Assembly: GCA_047921175.1 (NCBI GenBank)
Contig: JBLRWQ010000009.1
Location: 1-60,003, forward strand
Length of the DNA stretch: 60,003 nucleotides
Origin: T1Sed10-7 sp047921175
GTDB taxonomy: Bacteria; Actinomycetota; Nitriliruptoria; Nitriliruptorales; Nitriliruptoraceae
Reading direction: 5' to 3'
The notes under the pieces: model-generated
Told to the model about the DNA's origin: nothing
The model's database searches: none
What the model saw: the letters and a program-made list of their open reading frames with translations, nothing else
In this document: piece after piece, positions 40,412-49,134 of the stretch
Layout of the letters: every line of letters starts with the position of its first letter
Numbering within the stretch: the stretch's first letter is position 1
Made by a program: the position numbers and the translations under genes

Positions 40412-40603
40412 CGGGGTCGGGTCTCTTCGGTCAGGGATCGGGGGACAGGGTGCGACCGGCGCCGGGATGGGTCGGGTCGCTCGCCAGCCGACCTCGGCAA
40501 CCGCGTGCACGTCCGCGCGGTCCGCTCGGGTCGGTGCCAGGAACGGACACGTGGTGCGTTCCGCAGGCAGGAGGCAGCGTCCCTTGGGGGCGCCGGTGCC
40601 GGA

Positions 40604-40609
40604 TAGGGT
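40604..40609 (+). promoter_or_regulatory. -10-like element of tag
   Basis: TAGGGT lies 81 bases before the GTG at 40691. The region 40412-40690 otherwise holds only the divergent leaders of rpsA and tag. Confidence 0.3.
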
Positions 40610-40690
40610 CGCAGCAGCCTGCCACGGTGTCAACGTGGCGGCACCGGTCCGCGCGGCGCGGCCGCGCCGGGGGGCGGGCAGGAGGTGACC

Positions 40691-41341
40691 GTGCTGAACG
40701 ACCCGCCACCGTCGACAGCGGCGATCGGCCCCGGCCTGCTCCGCCATGAGGACGGCCGCGCCCGGTGCTGGTGGTGCGGTAGCGACCCCCTCTACGTGGC
40801 CTACCACGACCAGGAATGGGGCCGGCCGGTCCGGGAGGAGCGGCTGCTGTTCGAGAAGCTCTGCCTCGAGGCGTTCCAGTCGGGCCTGTCGTGGTTGACG
40901 ATCCTGCGCAAGCGTGCGGCCTTCCGGGTGGCCTTCGCCGGCTTCGATGCGCAGGCCGTGGCCCGCTTCGGTGCGAGCGACGTCGACCGACTGCTCACGG
41001 ATGTCTCGATCGTCCGCAACCGCGCCAAGATCGAGGCCACGATCCTGAACGCCCAGGCGCTGTGCCGGCTGTGGGACCGTGGCGAGACCCTCCGCGAGCT
41101 GGCCTGGGACGCCGCTTCGCCCGGGCCGCGCCCACGCTCCCCCGAGGCCGTACCCGCGCACACCCCGGCTTCCGGCGGCCTCGCGCGCCGCCTCAAGGAA
41201 CGGGGGTTCCGGTTCGTGGGGCCGACCACGGCGTACGCCTTCCTCCAGGCGATGGGCCTCGTGGACGACCATCTGGACGGCTGCAGCGTCCCGGTGGGGT
41301 CGACGGGTCCCGGCGCCGAGGTCCCCTGGGTGTGTGACTAG
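40691..41341 (+). CDS. tag: DNA-3-methyladenine glycosylase I
   Basis: Base-excision enzyme removing 3-methyladenine from alkylated DNA, 216 residues. GTG 40691 has AGGAGG 5 bases upstream; the in-frame GTG at 40685 overlaps that site and is less likely. Family motifs: RCWWCGSDPLYVAYHDQEWG near the start (zinc Cys and His), LCLEAFQSGLSWLTILRKR, and a C-terminal GPTTAYAFLQAMGLVDDH with HLDGC supplying the other zinc ligands. Single gene divergent from rpsA. Confidence 0.95.
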   Translation: MLNDPPPSTAAIGPGLLRHEDGRARCWWCGSDPLYVAYHDQEWGRPVREERLLFEKLCLEAFQSGLSWLTILRKRAAFRVAFAGFDAQAVARFGASDVDRLLTDVSIVRNRAKIEATILNAQALCRLWDRGETLRELAWDAASPGPRPRSPEAVPAHTPASGGLARRLKERGFRFVGPTTAYAFLQAMGLVDDHLDGCSVPVGSTGPGAEVPWVCD

Positions 41342-41667
41342 GGCCGGAGGGCCGTTGGCCATGCGCGCCCGGGCCACCTAGCGTCGGTGACGCACCCGGA
41401 GACGTACGGTGACCGGTCCCACACCTGCCGGTCCCCGGTGGTGGGCCGGGTCCGAGGACGGATGGTGCAGATGGCAGCTCCTGGGCACAGGGTCCAGTTG
41501 CGGTCGTCACGAGCGAGCACGAGCCCGCCGGCCTCGCCTGCTTCGATCGGGAGCGACGCTGGCACGCCCCGATCCCGTCCTGTCGTGGCGTGGCAGGACC
41601 GGGGTGCACCCCTGTGGTGGTCCCCGCCAGCACCGAGACCCCCTGTCCCTGCGAGGAAGGAACGACG
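41342..41667. other. 326-bp intergenic region
   Basis: No gene recognised. A -10-like TAGCGT lies at 41379-41384; if used, the HD gene would have a leader of about 280 bases. No riboswitch or strong hairpin was recognised. Confidence 0.4.
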
Positions 41668-42132
41668 ATGGTGATCGAGGACGAGTTGCTCGCACGCGCC
41701 GACGAGATCGCGGCGCGCGAGCACCGAGGTCAGGTCGACAAGGCCGGCGACCCGTACATCGACCTGCTCCGCCGCATCGCCCGCCGGGTCGCCGAGGCCG
41801 GCGGCTCCGTCGAGCAGCAGGCCGCGGCGCTGCTGCACGACGTGCTCGACGACTCCGCCACCACCGTCGACGACCTCCGCGACCAGGGCATGCCCGAGCT
41901 GGTCCAACGGCTCGTCGCCGCCCTGACCAAGGTGGAGGGCGAGGACTACGACCAGGCCGTGCGTCGGGCGGCGGCGGACCCGCTGGCTCGCCTGATCAAG
42001 CGCTGCGACCTCGAGGAGAAGTCCGATCCGGACCGGCTCGCGCGGCTGAGCGGCCCGACCCGCCACCACCTGGAGGAGAAGTACCACCGTGCCTTCCGCG
42101 TCCTCGACCAGGCGGAGGAGGCGACCGTCTGA
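41668..42132 (+). CDS. Small HD-domain protein related to the RelA/SpoT hydrolase domain
   Basis: 154 residues, ATG 41668 with a GGAAGGAA site upstream. The layout matches the N-terminal HD domain of Rel-type and MESH1-type phosphohydrolases: HRGQVDKAGDPYID, then LLHDVLDD with the HD dyad, TTVDDLRDQGMPELVQRLV, ALTKVEGEDYDQAVRRAAADPLA and LIKRCDLEEKSDP with the late Asp. The family His after PYI (usually in YIxHP) is replaced: the sequence continues DLLRRIARRV. One metal ligand is therefore missing, and activity on (p)ppGpp or other nucleotides is uncertain. It could be a degenerate sensor. Confidence 0.75.
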   Translation: MVIEDELLARADEIAAREHRGQVDKAGDPYIDLLRRIARRVAEAGGSVEQQAAALLHDVLDDSATTVDDLRDQGMPELVQRLVAALTKVEGEDYDQAVRRAAADPLARLIKRCDLEEKSDPDRLARLSGPTRHHLEEKYHRAFRVLDQAEEATV

Positions 42133-42245
42133 GACCGGTCGCTGCGACCGCCCCCACCGCCCGACCGACAGCCGTGAGGACTCCGCCCGGTCCGCCGTCC
42201 GGGCGCCCTCGCGGCGCCGGGCAGGGTGCACCCGGATGGCTGCGG

Positions 42246-42251
42246 TAGCGT
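42246..42251 (+). promoter_or_regulatory. -10-like element of the gene at 42288
   Basis: TAGCGT lies 36 bases before the GTG start. A small hairpin (CGGTCGC-T-GCGACCG) at 42136-42150 follows the HD gene stop and may end that transcript. Confidence 0.35.
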
Positions 42252-42287
42252 GACCGGTCCGTCCCTGCCGCCGATCCGGAGGACGCC

Positions 42288-42692
42288 GTGCCCCGTGGTC
42301 CACGCCGCCTGCGCCGGCGGAGGCACCTCACCCCCGAACCGCAGCCGGACGGCCTGCCGAAGACCGGACTGTTCAGCGAACCGATCCGGGTCACCCTCCT
42401 GGAGTCGCTCGAGCCCGAGACCCTGGACGACGGGACCCGGCGGGTGACCTTCCGCCTCGAGGTCAAGGACGCCGACGGCAAGCGGTGCTCGGACCTCGCG
42501 GTCGACGCCCGGGTCGACGGTCCTCACCGCAGTGCGACCGTCCAGGTCACCACCGACCTGTTCGGTCGTGCCCGGATCCGCATGACGGGTCCGCCGGGTC
42601 GCTACGAGCTGGAGGTCCTCGAGGTGGCGGCCAAGGCCCTGCGCTGGGCCGCCGACGAGGGTCCACGCCACGTGGCCGCTGACGTCGACTGA
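42288..42692 (+). CDS. Hypothetical protein, beta-rich (Ig-like) domain
   Basis: 134 residues, GTG 42288 with a GGAGG site 5 bases upstream. No signal peptide or membrane segment; the first 15 residues are strongly basic. Residues 28-110 look like alternating strands (IRVTLLESLEPE, RRVTFRLEVKDADGK, SATVQVTTDLFGRARIRM, PGRYELEVLEV), resembling a carboxypeptidase-regulatory or Ig-like fold. Codon use looks like its neighbours. No family is recognised. Confidence 0.7.
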   Translation: MPRGPRRLRRRRHLTPEPQPDGLPKTGLFSEPIRVTLLESLEPETLDDGTRRVTFRLEVKDADGKRCSDLAVDARVDGPHRSATVQVTTDLFGRARIRMTGPPGRYELEVLEVAAKALRWAADEGPRHVAADVD

Positions 42693-42769
42693 GGGTCGCG
42701 GGTCACGACCCTCAAGTCGGTCACGTGCGGTGCCGATACCGCGGACAACCGCCGTGGAGGGCCGCTGGC

Positions 42770-42886
42770 ATGGAGACCCGTCGTGACGCCGTGAAGGCCG
42801 ACCGCTCCGCCCTCGTCGCGGTGTTCGTGGCCGTCCTGCTGGTGGGCCTGCTGGCCTCGATCTCCGTCCCGTCGTTCCTCGGCTAG
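42770..42886 (+). CDS. Small single-pass membrane protein (38 residues)
   Basis: Short frame from ATG 42770 to TAG 42886, with GGAGG 9 bases upstream. The first 12 residues are charged (METRRDAVKADR), followed by a clean hydrophobic helix (SALVAVFVAVLLVGLLASI) and a short tail SVPSFLG. This is the look of a real membrane microprotein and not of random GC-rich sequence. It lies 77 bases after the hypothetical gene and may be cotranscribed. Function unknown. Confidence 0.55.
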   Translation: METRRDAVKADRSALVAVFVAVLLVGLLASISVPSFLG

Positions 42887-44517
42887 TCGGCCGCGAACGC
42901 GGTCAGGAGCGGGCCCACCTCCCCGGCCGGGACCGGGGGCGACCACAGGTACCCCTACGCGAGGGGGTATCCGAGGTCTCGCAGGGTGTCACGCTGGAGC
43001 ATCGTCTCGACCCTTCGGCAACCACCCGCAAGCCACGGATGCCCGCGATGCCCTGGATCGCCGCGACGATCGCCTCGGCGTCGGGGTCGTGACCGACAGG
43101 CTCGATGAACGACCGGTCGATCTTCAGCCCGTCGAAGAGCAGGGAGCGCAACGGCGCGAGCGCCGACTCGGTGATCTCCAGCCACAGTCGCTCCGGCGCC
43201 AGACCGCAGCACTGCAGCGTCGCCGCGACCGTGCCCGGAAAGGTGACGTCCAGCAGCTGCCGTGCGGAGACGTCGACCGAGACGTGCAGGCCGCCCAGGG
43301 CTCGGACGACCAGGACGCCAGCTGGCCGCAGGCCTGCTGCAGCACCCATGCACCGATCTCGACGATCGCGCCCGTCTGCTCCGCAGGCGGGATGCACTCC
43401 TCCGGGCCGACCCGGCCGTAGTCGGGCTGGGTCCAGCGCAGCAGGGTCTCCAGCCCGACCGCACGCCCGGAGGACAGATCGACCAACGGTTGGAACACCA
43501 CCTGGAACTGCTCGAGCACCACGGAGGTGGTCAGCTCGTGCTTGAGGGTCAGCCGGCGCTGCTCGCGCTCACGAAGCACCCCATCACGGAGCGCGATCCC
43601 TCTCTCCCCACGTCGGGTCTCGGCGAGCGCCACGTCCGCGTCGCGCAGGAGCCCGGTCGCGGTCCGGTCGGCGTCCCTCGTCAACGCGATCCCGATCCTG
43701 GCCTTGAGCCGGACCGACCCACCGCCGGCCACCGCGCAGGGCGGGTCGAACACCGACGACAGCTGCCGACCGAACGTCTGGGCTGCCGGCCGGTCCTCCA
43801 CCCCAGGCAGCAGCACGGCGAACTCATCCCCGCTGGTTCGCGCCACCTTGCCGCGGTCACCGATCAGGTCGTCCAACCTCGCCGCCACCGAGCGCAGAAG
43901 CTGGTCACCGACGTGGTGGCCGAACCGGTCGTTGACCCCGGTCATCCCCTCGAGCAGGTTCGGTCAGCACGTCCGACCAGGCCGCGAAGGCTCGGCGCAG
44001 GGCGCCGGGACCGATGTGCTGGGTCAGGGTCTCCATGTGGACGTCGCCGCGCGACCCGAGGAAGTTCTCGGTCGTCGGGGTCGTGTAGGCGATGGTGCCG
44101 TCCTCGTGTCCTCCACGAAGGCGAGGTGGACGGCGGGCTCACCCGTCTCGTCACGAAGCAGACCGCCCGCGACGTTCCCCACCGCGAGGCTGCCGTCCTT
44201 GCGCAGGTACCGCTTCTCGATCTCGAACGACGCCTCCTCACCCGCGCGCACCCGCTGGACGGCCTCGATGGTCGCCCGACGATCGACCGGGCGAACCGCT
44301 CCCCGTCGACCCGGCCGCGCTCACGACCACACCCCTGCCGCTGCCCCTCGATGAGCGCGACGAGCAGCTCACGTCCGTCCACCTGGACAGGGCCGACGGC
44401 GAGACGGGCCTGCTGTCGGCCTCCTGATGCCGACGTCAGCGTGATCGACGTGCGACCCGGACCAGGCCGGTCCGGCCCCGACCTGAACCCGCTTGTGCGC
44501 ATCGTGCAGACGATCAC
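42883..44517 (-). pseudogene. Decayed PAS-GGDEF-EAL (c-di-GMP turnover) gene
   Basis: Remains of a cyclic-di-GMP signalling protein spread over three frames. A PAS piece (EKRYLRKDGSLAVGNVAGGLL) lies at 44251-44105. The GGDEF part (NDRFGHHVGDQLL, then TSGDEFAVLLPG) starts abruptly at 43945, lacking the domain's first 35 or so residues. The EAL part begins VVFQPLVDLSSGRAVGLETLL in the same frame, moves to a second frame at HVSVDVSARQLL through LWLEITESALAP and KIDRSF, then to a third at VETMLQRDTLRDLGYPLA. The DDFGTGYSSL segment is deleted between ITESAL and KIDRSF. An in-frame TAG (42957-42955) replaces the expected Gln before GYLWSPPVP, and the original stop is at 42883-42885. No product is expected. 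44518-44666 holds nothing recognisable. Confidence 0.88.
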
Positions 44518-44666
44518 GGCCCACCATGCCCGCCTTCGACGAGGTGCCGGCGACCGATACGGCCACCTGCGCGGAACCTCGACAGGGGACAGCGCGCGCT
44601 GTAGGGCCGAGCGACCCCTGGCCTCCGGTCGCGCACGGACGCAACCAGGGTCGGTCGGCCTGATGC

Positions 44667-47345
44667 TCAGTGCTTCTGGGCGTCGAACCAGGTCACACCG
44701 ATCGCGCTGTCGACGTCGAGGGGCACCGCGAGCTCGACCACCGAGCTGAGCACCTCCTCGACGAGCGTCCGGGTAGCCGCAACCTCGGCGTCGGCGACCT
44801 CGAGGATCACCTCGTCGTGGACCTGGAGCAGCAGCTGCGCACCGAGCACGGAGCGGTCCAGAGCGGCAGCGAGCTCGATCATCGCGAGCTTGATGACGTC
44901 CGCGGCGGTGCCCTGGATGGGCGCGTTCAACGCCATGCGCTCCGCCATCTGACGCCGGTTCCGGTCGCCGGAGCGCAGGTCCGGCAGGTAGCGGCGCCGA
45001 CCGAACAGGGTCGTCGTGTAGCCGTCCCGTGTCGCGGCCGCCACCGCATCGTCGAGGAAACGGCGCACACCGGGGAACCGGGTGAAGTAGGCGTCGACGA
45101 TGCGTTGGGCCTCGTCGGGACCGATCCCGAGCTGCTGCGCCAGGCCGAAGGCGGTCAGCCCGTACGCCAAGCCGTAGTTCACGGCCTTGGCCCGGTCCCG
45201 GAGGGCCCCATCGACCTCGCCGAGCGGCACGTCGAAGACCTTGGCCGCGGTGGTGGCGTGGATGTCCTCCTGCGAGGCGAAGGCCTCCAGCAGCCCCTCG
45301 TCCCGCGACAGGTGGGCGAGGATCCGCAGCTCGATCTGGGAGTAGTCGGCCACGAGCAGGCGGTCGAACCCCTCCCCGGGGACGAAGGCCCGCCGGATCT
45401 CGCGCCCCTCCGCGCGCCGCACGGGGATGTTCTGCAGGTTCGGGTGGGAGGACGACAGCCGGCCCGTGGCGGCGACCGTCTGCGACAGGGTGGTGTGGAT
45501 ACGCCCGGTGCGGTCATCGATCAACGGGGGCAGCGCGTCCACGTAGGTGCTCAGCAGCTTGGCGACCTCCCGCCATTCGAGGATGGCCGGGACGATCGGG
45601 TGGGCGTCGGCCAGGCCGGTCAGCGCCTGCGCATCCGTGGAGTACCCGGTCTTGATGCGGCGCGTCCGAGGCAGGCCGAGCTCCTCGAACAGGACCTGCT
45701 GCAGCTGGGGCCCCGAGCCGACGTTGAAGCTGCGTCCGGCGTGATCCTGGACCTCGCGCTCGAGCATCGTCACCCGTGTCGCGAGCCGGTCGTGCAGGTC
45801 GGCGAGCACACCGCGGTCGACGGCGATGCCGGTCCGCTCCATGCCCGCCAGCACCGGCGCGAGGGGCAGCTCGATCGTCTCCAGCAAGCCCCGCTGCTCG
45901 CGTTCGTCCAGTTCCGCACCGAACTGCACCGCCAGCTGCCAGGTGGCGGCCGCCGAGGCGCCGCGCTCGTGGACCGGCTCCTCGTCGTCGACGGCGAGGC
46001 TGAGCTGCCCGCCGGTCCCGCTCCCCGTGGCGTCCGGCTCCAGCGACCGGCCGAGCTCCTCTCGCGCCAGCCGCTCGAGCGTGAAGCTGCGCTGCTCGGG
46101 TGCCAGCAGGTACGCGGCGAGCTCGGTATCGAGCCCGACGGCGGCGACCTGCCAGCCTCGGGAGGTCGCCGCGTGGTCGAGACGCTTGCGGTCATGGGTC
46201 AGGATCGGGCGAGCCGGATCGGCGAGCGCTGCGGCCAGCGCGTCGCGGTCCGCCGGCGTGAGACGCTGCAGGTCGGCGCTGACCGGCGGCCTGACCCCGT
46301 CGGCGAGCGCCACGGCCTGCCAGCGTACGTGCGGCGGGACGCCCTCGGTGATCGCCAGGACCACGAGCGGCCCGTCGAGGCCAGCGAGCCACGCCGGGAG
46401 CTGACCCGCGACCAGCGGCTCGGGCGCGACCTCGGGCGGGATCTCCTCGACCGGGCGGTGCGCGCCGAGCAGCGCGGTGGGGAGCCGGTCGTACAGCGCC
46501 CGGAACTCCAGCGCGCCGAACAGCTCGCGGACCGCGGCCGGGTCCGGGCTCGGGGCCGCCACGGTGAGCGGATCCAGGTCGAGCTCGAGGTCGCGACGCA
46601 GCCGCATGATGTGCCGGTTGGCCAGGACCTGGTCCCGATGCTCGGCCAGCATCGCCGGCACCTTCTTGCCCGGCACCTCATCGAGGCGGGTGTAGATCCC
46701 GTCGAGGTCACCGAAACGGGCGAGCAGCTTGGCGGCGGTCTTGTCCCCGACGCCGGGCACGCCCGGCAGGTTGTCTGAGGTATCGCCGCGCATCGCGGCC
46801 AGCTCCACGTAGCGCTCGGGCGGGACGCCGTAGCGTTCCTCGACCGCGGCGGGTGTCATCTCCGCGAGCTCCGTGATCCCGCGCAGCGTGTAGAGCACGG
46901 TCAGCCGCTCCCCCACCAGCTGCATGGCGTCGCGATCACCGGTGACGACGTAGGCGTGCGCGCCGTCCGCCACCAGCTGGGTCGCCAGCGTCGCGAGGAC
47001 GTCGTCCGCCTCGACGCCCGGCAGCTCGACCACGGGCACGTCGAGGGCCGCGAGCACCTGCTTGATCAGCTCGACCTGCGGGCGGAACCCCTCCGGTGGC
47101 TCGGCACGGTTGGCCTTGTAGGCCGGGAACGCCGCCGTGCGCTCCTCGTCCCGACCGCGGTCGAAGGCGACGATGACCGCATCCGGGTCCCGGTCCTCGA
47201 GCAGCTTGACCAACATCGAGGTGAAGCCGTAGACCGCGTTGGTGAGCTGCCCCGTCGCGGTGCGCAGCGTGTCCGGCAGGGCGTGGAAGGCCCGGTAGGC
47301 CAGGGAGTGCCCGTCCAGCAGGAGCACGGTGCGCGGTGCGGACAC
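44667..47345 (-). CDS. polA: DNA polymerase I
   Basis: Repair and Okazaki-fragment polymerase, 892 residues. N-terminal 5'-3' exonuclease/flap domain (LLLDGHSLAYRAFHALPD, MRGDTSDNLPGVPGVGDKTA). The middle 3'-5' exonuclease-like domain lacks the DxE motif (LVVLAITEG in that place), so proofreading is probably absent, as in mycobacterial and Taq enzymes. The polymerase domain has LLVADYSQIELRILAHLS, the O-helix KAVNYGLAYGLTAFGLAQQL and the C-motif LLLQVHDEVILE. GTG start at 47345. It lies between rpsA and the ANTAR regulator, as in mycobacteria. Confidence 0.97.
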   Translation of the reverse strand: MSAPRTVLLLDGHSLAYRAFHALPDTLRTATGQLTNAVYGFTSMLVKLLEDRDPDAVIVAFDRGRDEERTAAFPAYKANRAEPPEGFRPQVELIKQVLAALDVPVVELPGVEADDVLATLATQLVADGAHAYVVTGDRDAMQLVGERLTVLYTLRGITELAEMTPAAVEERYGVPPERYVELAAMRGDTSDNLPGVPGVGDKTAAKLLARFGDLDGIYTRLDEVPGKKVPAMLAEHRDQVLANRHIMRLRRDLELDLDPLTVAAPSPDPAAVRELFGALEFRALYDRLPTALLGAHRPVEEIPPEVAPEPLVAGQLPAWLAGLDGPLVVLAITEGVPPHVRWQAVALADGVRPPVSADLQRLTPADRDALAAALADPARPILTHDRKRLDHAATSRGWQVAAVGLDTELAAYLLAPEQRSFTLERLAREELGRSLEPDATGSGTGGQLSLAVDDEEPVHERGASAAATWQLAVQFGAELDEREQRGLLETIELPLAPVLAGMERTGIAVDRGVLADLHDRLATRVTMLEREVQDHAGRSFNVGSGPQLQQVLFEELGLPRTRRIKTGYSTDAQALTGLADAHPIVPAILEWREVAKLLSTYVDALPPLIDDRTGRIHTTLSQTVAATGRLSSSHPNLQNIPVRRAEGREIRRAFVPGEGFDRLLVADYSQIELRILAHLSRDEGLLEAFASQEDIHATTAAKVFDVPLGEVDGALRDRAKAVNYGLAYGLTAFGLAQQLGIGPDEAQRIVDAYFTRFPGVRRFLDDAVAAATRDGYTTTLFGRRRYLPDLRSGDRNRRQMAERMALNAPIQGTAADVIKLAMIELAAALDRSVLGAQLLLQVHDEVILEVADAEVAATRTLVEEVLSSVVELAVPLDVDSAIGVTWFDAQKH

Positions 47346-47464
47346 GGGGAACTCCTGAGCTCACGCGGGCGTTGACAGCCTACGGTCCGAGCCGGCCGGT
47401 GGTCCGACCGACCGTGCGGTGTGGACCGCTCCCGCTCCCGCCCGTTCCAACTGCGAGGTCCCCT

Positions 47465-48289
47465 GTGCCCAGCTCCCCGAACGTCATCGACGTCGACACC
47501 GCCAGCTTCGAGGTCGCGGTGCTCGAGACCTCCCACGAGCGTCCCGTGATCGTGGACTTCTGGGCGGCCTGGTGCGGTCCATGCCGCCAGCTCACCCCGA
47601 TGCTCGAGCGCCAGGTCGAGGCGGCCGAGGGCCGGGTCCTGCTCGCCAAGGTCGACGTGGACGCGAACCAGACCCTGGCCCAGCGCTACCGGGTGCAGGG
47701 CATCCCGCAGGTGGTGGGCTTCCGTGACGGTGTCGCCATCGCCCAGTTCACGGGCGTCCAGCCAGAACCGCGCATCGCCTCCTTCATCGAGGATCTCCTC
47801 CCGACGGAGGCGGACCAGGCGGTCGCGCGAGCCCGGGCCTCCACCGGTGCAGCCGCGCTCGAAGAGCTCGAGCGGGCGCTGGAGCTGGATCCGGGCCATC
47901 GCGAGGCGGCGATCGGCCTGGCCGAGCACCTCCACAGCGTCGATCCGGAACGGGCCATGTCGCTCCTCACGCCGCACCGACCCGACCCGAAGGCGGAGGC
48001 GATCGCGACCCGGATCGAGCTGGCGCGGGAGGGCGGCGACATCACGGCACTGCGCGACCAGGTCGCGCGGGGTGGTGGCGACGGGGCGACGCTGCTCACC
48101 CTCGGTCGCGCGTTGGCCGCCGAGGAGGCCTACGACGAGGCACTCGAGCACCTGCTGGCCGCGGTCGCGCTGGGCGGCGAGGTCCGCGAGCCCGCCCGGG
48201 AGCAGCTCGTCCGGCTGTTCGCCCTCCTCGGTGAGGGCGACGCGCGCGTCCAGGCCGCCCGTCCGCGCCTGGCACGCGCGCTGTTCTGA
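47465..48289 (+). CDS. Thioredoxin-TPR co-chaperone (CnoX/YbbN-like)
   Basis: 274 residues, GTG 47465. The N-terminal thioredoxin fold has active site WCGPC (36-40) after VIVDFWAA, and a GIPQVVGFRDG cis-Pro loop. The C-terminal half is helical, with TPR-like repeats (AALEELERALELDPGHREAAIGLAEHL in parts, and AYDEALEHLLAAVAL). The architecture is that of CnoX/YbbN proteins that protect unfolded substrates and pass them to chaperones. Both Cys are present, so redox activity is plausible. Divergent from polA; no signal peptide, so cytoplasmic. Confidence 0.92.
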   Translation: MPSSPNVIDVDTASFEVAVLETSHERPVIVDFWAAWCGPCRQLTPMLERQVEAAEGRVLLAKVDVDANQTLAQRYRVQGIPQVVGFRDGVAIAQFTGVQPEPRIASFIEDLLPTEADQAVARARASTGAAALEELERALELDPGHREAAIGLAEHLHSVDPERAMSLLTPHRPDPKAEAIATRIELAREGGDITALRDQVARGGGDGATLLTLGRALAAEEAYDEALEHLLAAVALGGEVREPAREQLVRLFALLGEGDARVQAARPRLARALF

Positions 48290-48437
48290 GCCGGGCCGGC
48301 GTCCGTCGGCCGCCAGCCGCTGGCGGCGGACGGTGACCGGACGATCACCTCGGTGAAACGTCGCGGCAACGCGGGCTCCGTAGGTTGCACCGTGTCATCC
48401 GCCAGTGACACCGACGGGGTCTCCAGGTCCCGTCACC

Positions 48438-48495
48438 GGATCCCGGGCGGGCTTCCACCCTCTCCCTCTCCCGCCGGTCGTCCCGCCCGGGATCC
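48438..48495. terminator. Bidirectional terminator between thioredoxin-TPR gene and ANTAR regulator
   Basis: Perfect 14-bp stem (GGATCCCGGGCGGG and its complement) around a 30-nt pyrimidine-rich loop, in the 224-bp gap between two converging genes. Reading on the minus strand it follows the regulator stop by 19 bases. Confidence 0.65.
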
Positions 48496-48513
48496 CTCCC
48501 TCACCTGGATCGC

Positions 48514-49134
48514 TCAGGCGTCGAACCGCTCGATGACCTGCTCGGCGACCTGCCGCATCGTCAGGCGCCGCTCCATCGCCTGACGCTGGATGAAGCGGAA
48601 CGCGTCCGCCTCGCTCAGGCCCTCACGCTCCTGGAGCAGGCCCTTGGCCCGCTCGACCAGCTTGCGGGCCTCGAGGCGGCCCTGGAGGTCGTCGACCTCC
48701 CGCTCGAGCCCGGACAGGTCGCGGAACCGGCCGGCGGCGATCTCCACGGCCGGGAGCAGGTCGTGCTTCTGGAACGGCTTGACGAGGTACGCCATGGCAC
48801 CCGCCCGCCGGGCCTGCTCGACCAGGTCGCGTTGGCTGAACGCGGTCAGCATCAGGATGGCGGCGAGGCGCTCCTTGGCGATCTCCTCGGCGGCCTGGAT
48901 GCCGTCCATCACCGGCATCTTGACGTCCAGGATGACCAGGTCGGGTCGCAGCTCCCGGGTGAGCCGAACGGCGGAGGCGCCGTCGGCCACCTCGGCGACG
49001 ACCTCGAAGCCCTCCTCCTGGAGCATCTCCTTGAGGTCGAGCCGGATCAGCGCCTCGTCCTCGGCGATCAGGACCCGGGTGGGTGTGTCGCGCTCGTCGG
49101 CGCCTGTGGCCCGGGGTGCGTCGGCGTCGCTCAC
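48514..49134 (-). CDS. Response regulator with ANTAR RNA-binding domain (PdtaR-like)
   Basis: 206 residues from GTG 49134. Receiver domain with RVLIAEDEALIRLDL (acidic pocket), phospho-acceptor Asp in LVILDVKMPVMDG, and the conserved Thr/Lys in LMLTAFSQ and YLVKPFQKHD. The C-terminal ANTAR domain (LVERAKGLLQEREGLSEADAF, RLTMRQVAEQVIE) binds tandem RNA hairpins and prevents early termination in known cases. Resembles mycobacterial PdtaR (Rv1626), also found near polA. No PdtaS-type histidine kinase is adjacent; a coiled-coil gene overlaps it by 4 bases (GTGA). Confidence 0.95.
   Translation of the reverse strand: MSDADAPRATGADERDTPTRVLIAEDEALIRLDLKEMLQEEGFEVVAEVADGASAVRLTRELRPDLVILDVKMPVMDGIQAAEEIAKERLAAILMLTAFSQRDLVEQARRAGAMAYLVKPFQKHDLLPAVEIAAGRFRDLSGLEREVDDLQGRLEARKLVERAKGLLQEREGLSEADAFRFIQRQAMERRLTMRQVAEQVIERFDA

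Noticed and set aside
42883..44517. Several small independent genes
   Set aside because: The fragments join in order as PAS, GGDEF and EAL pieces of one protein across three frames.
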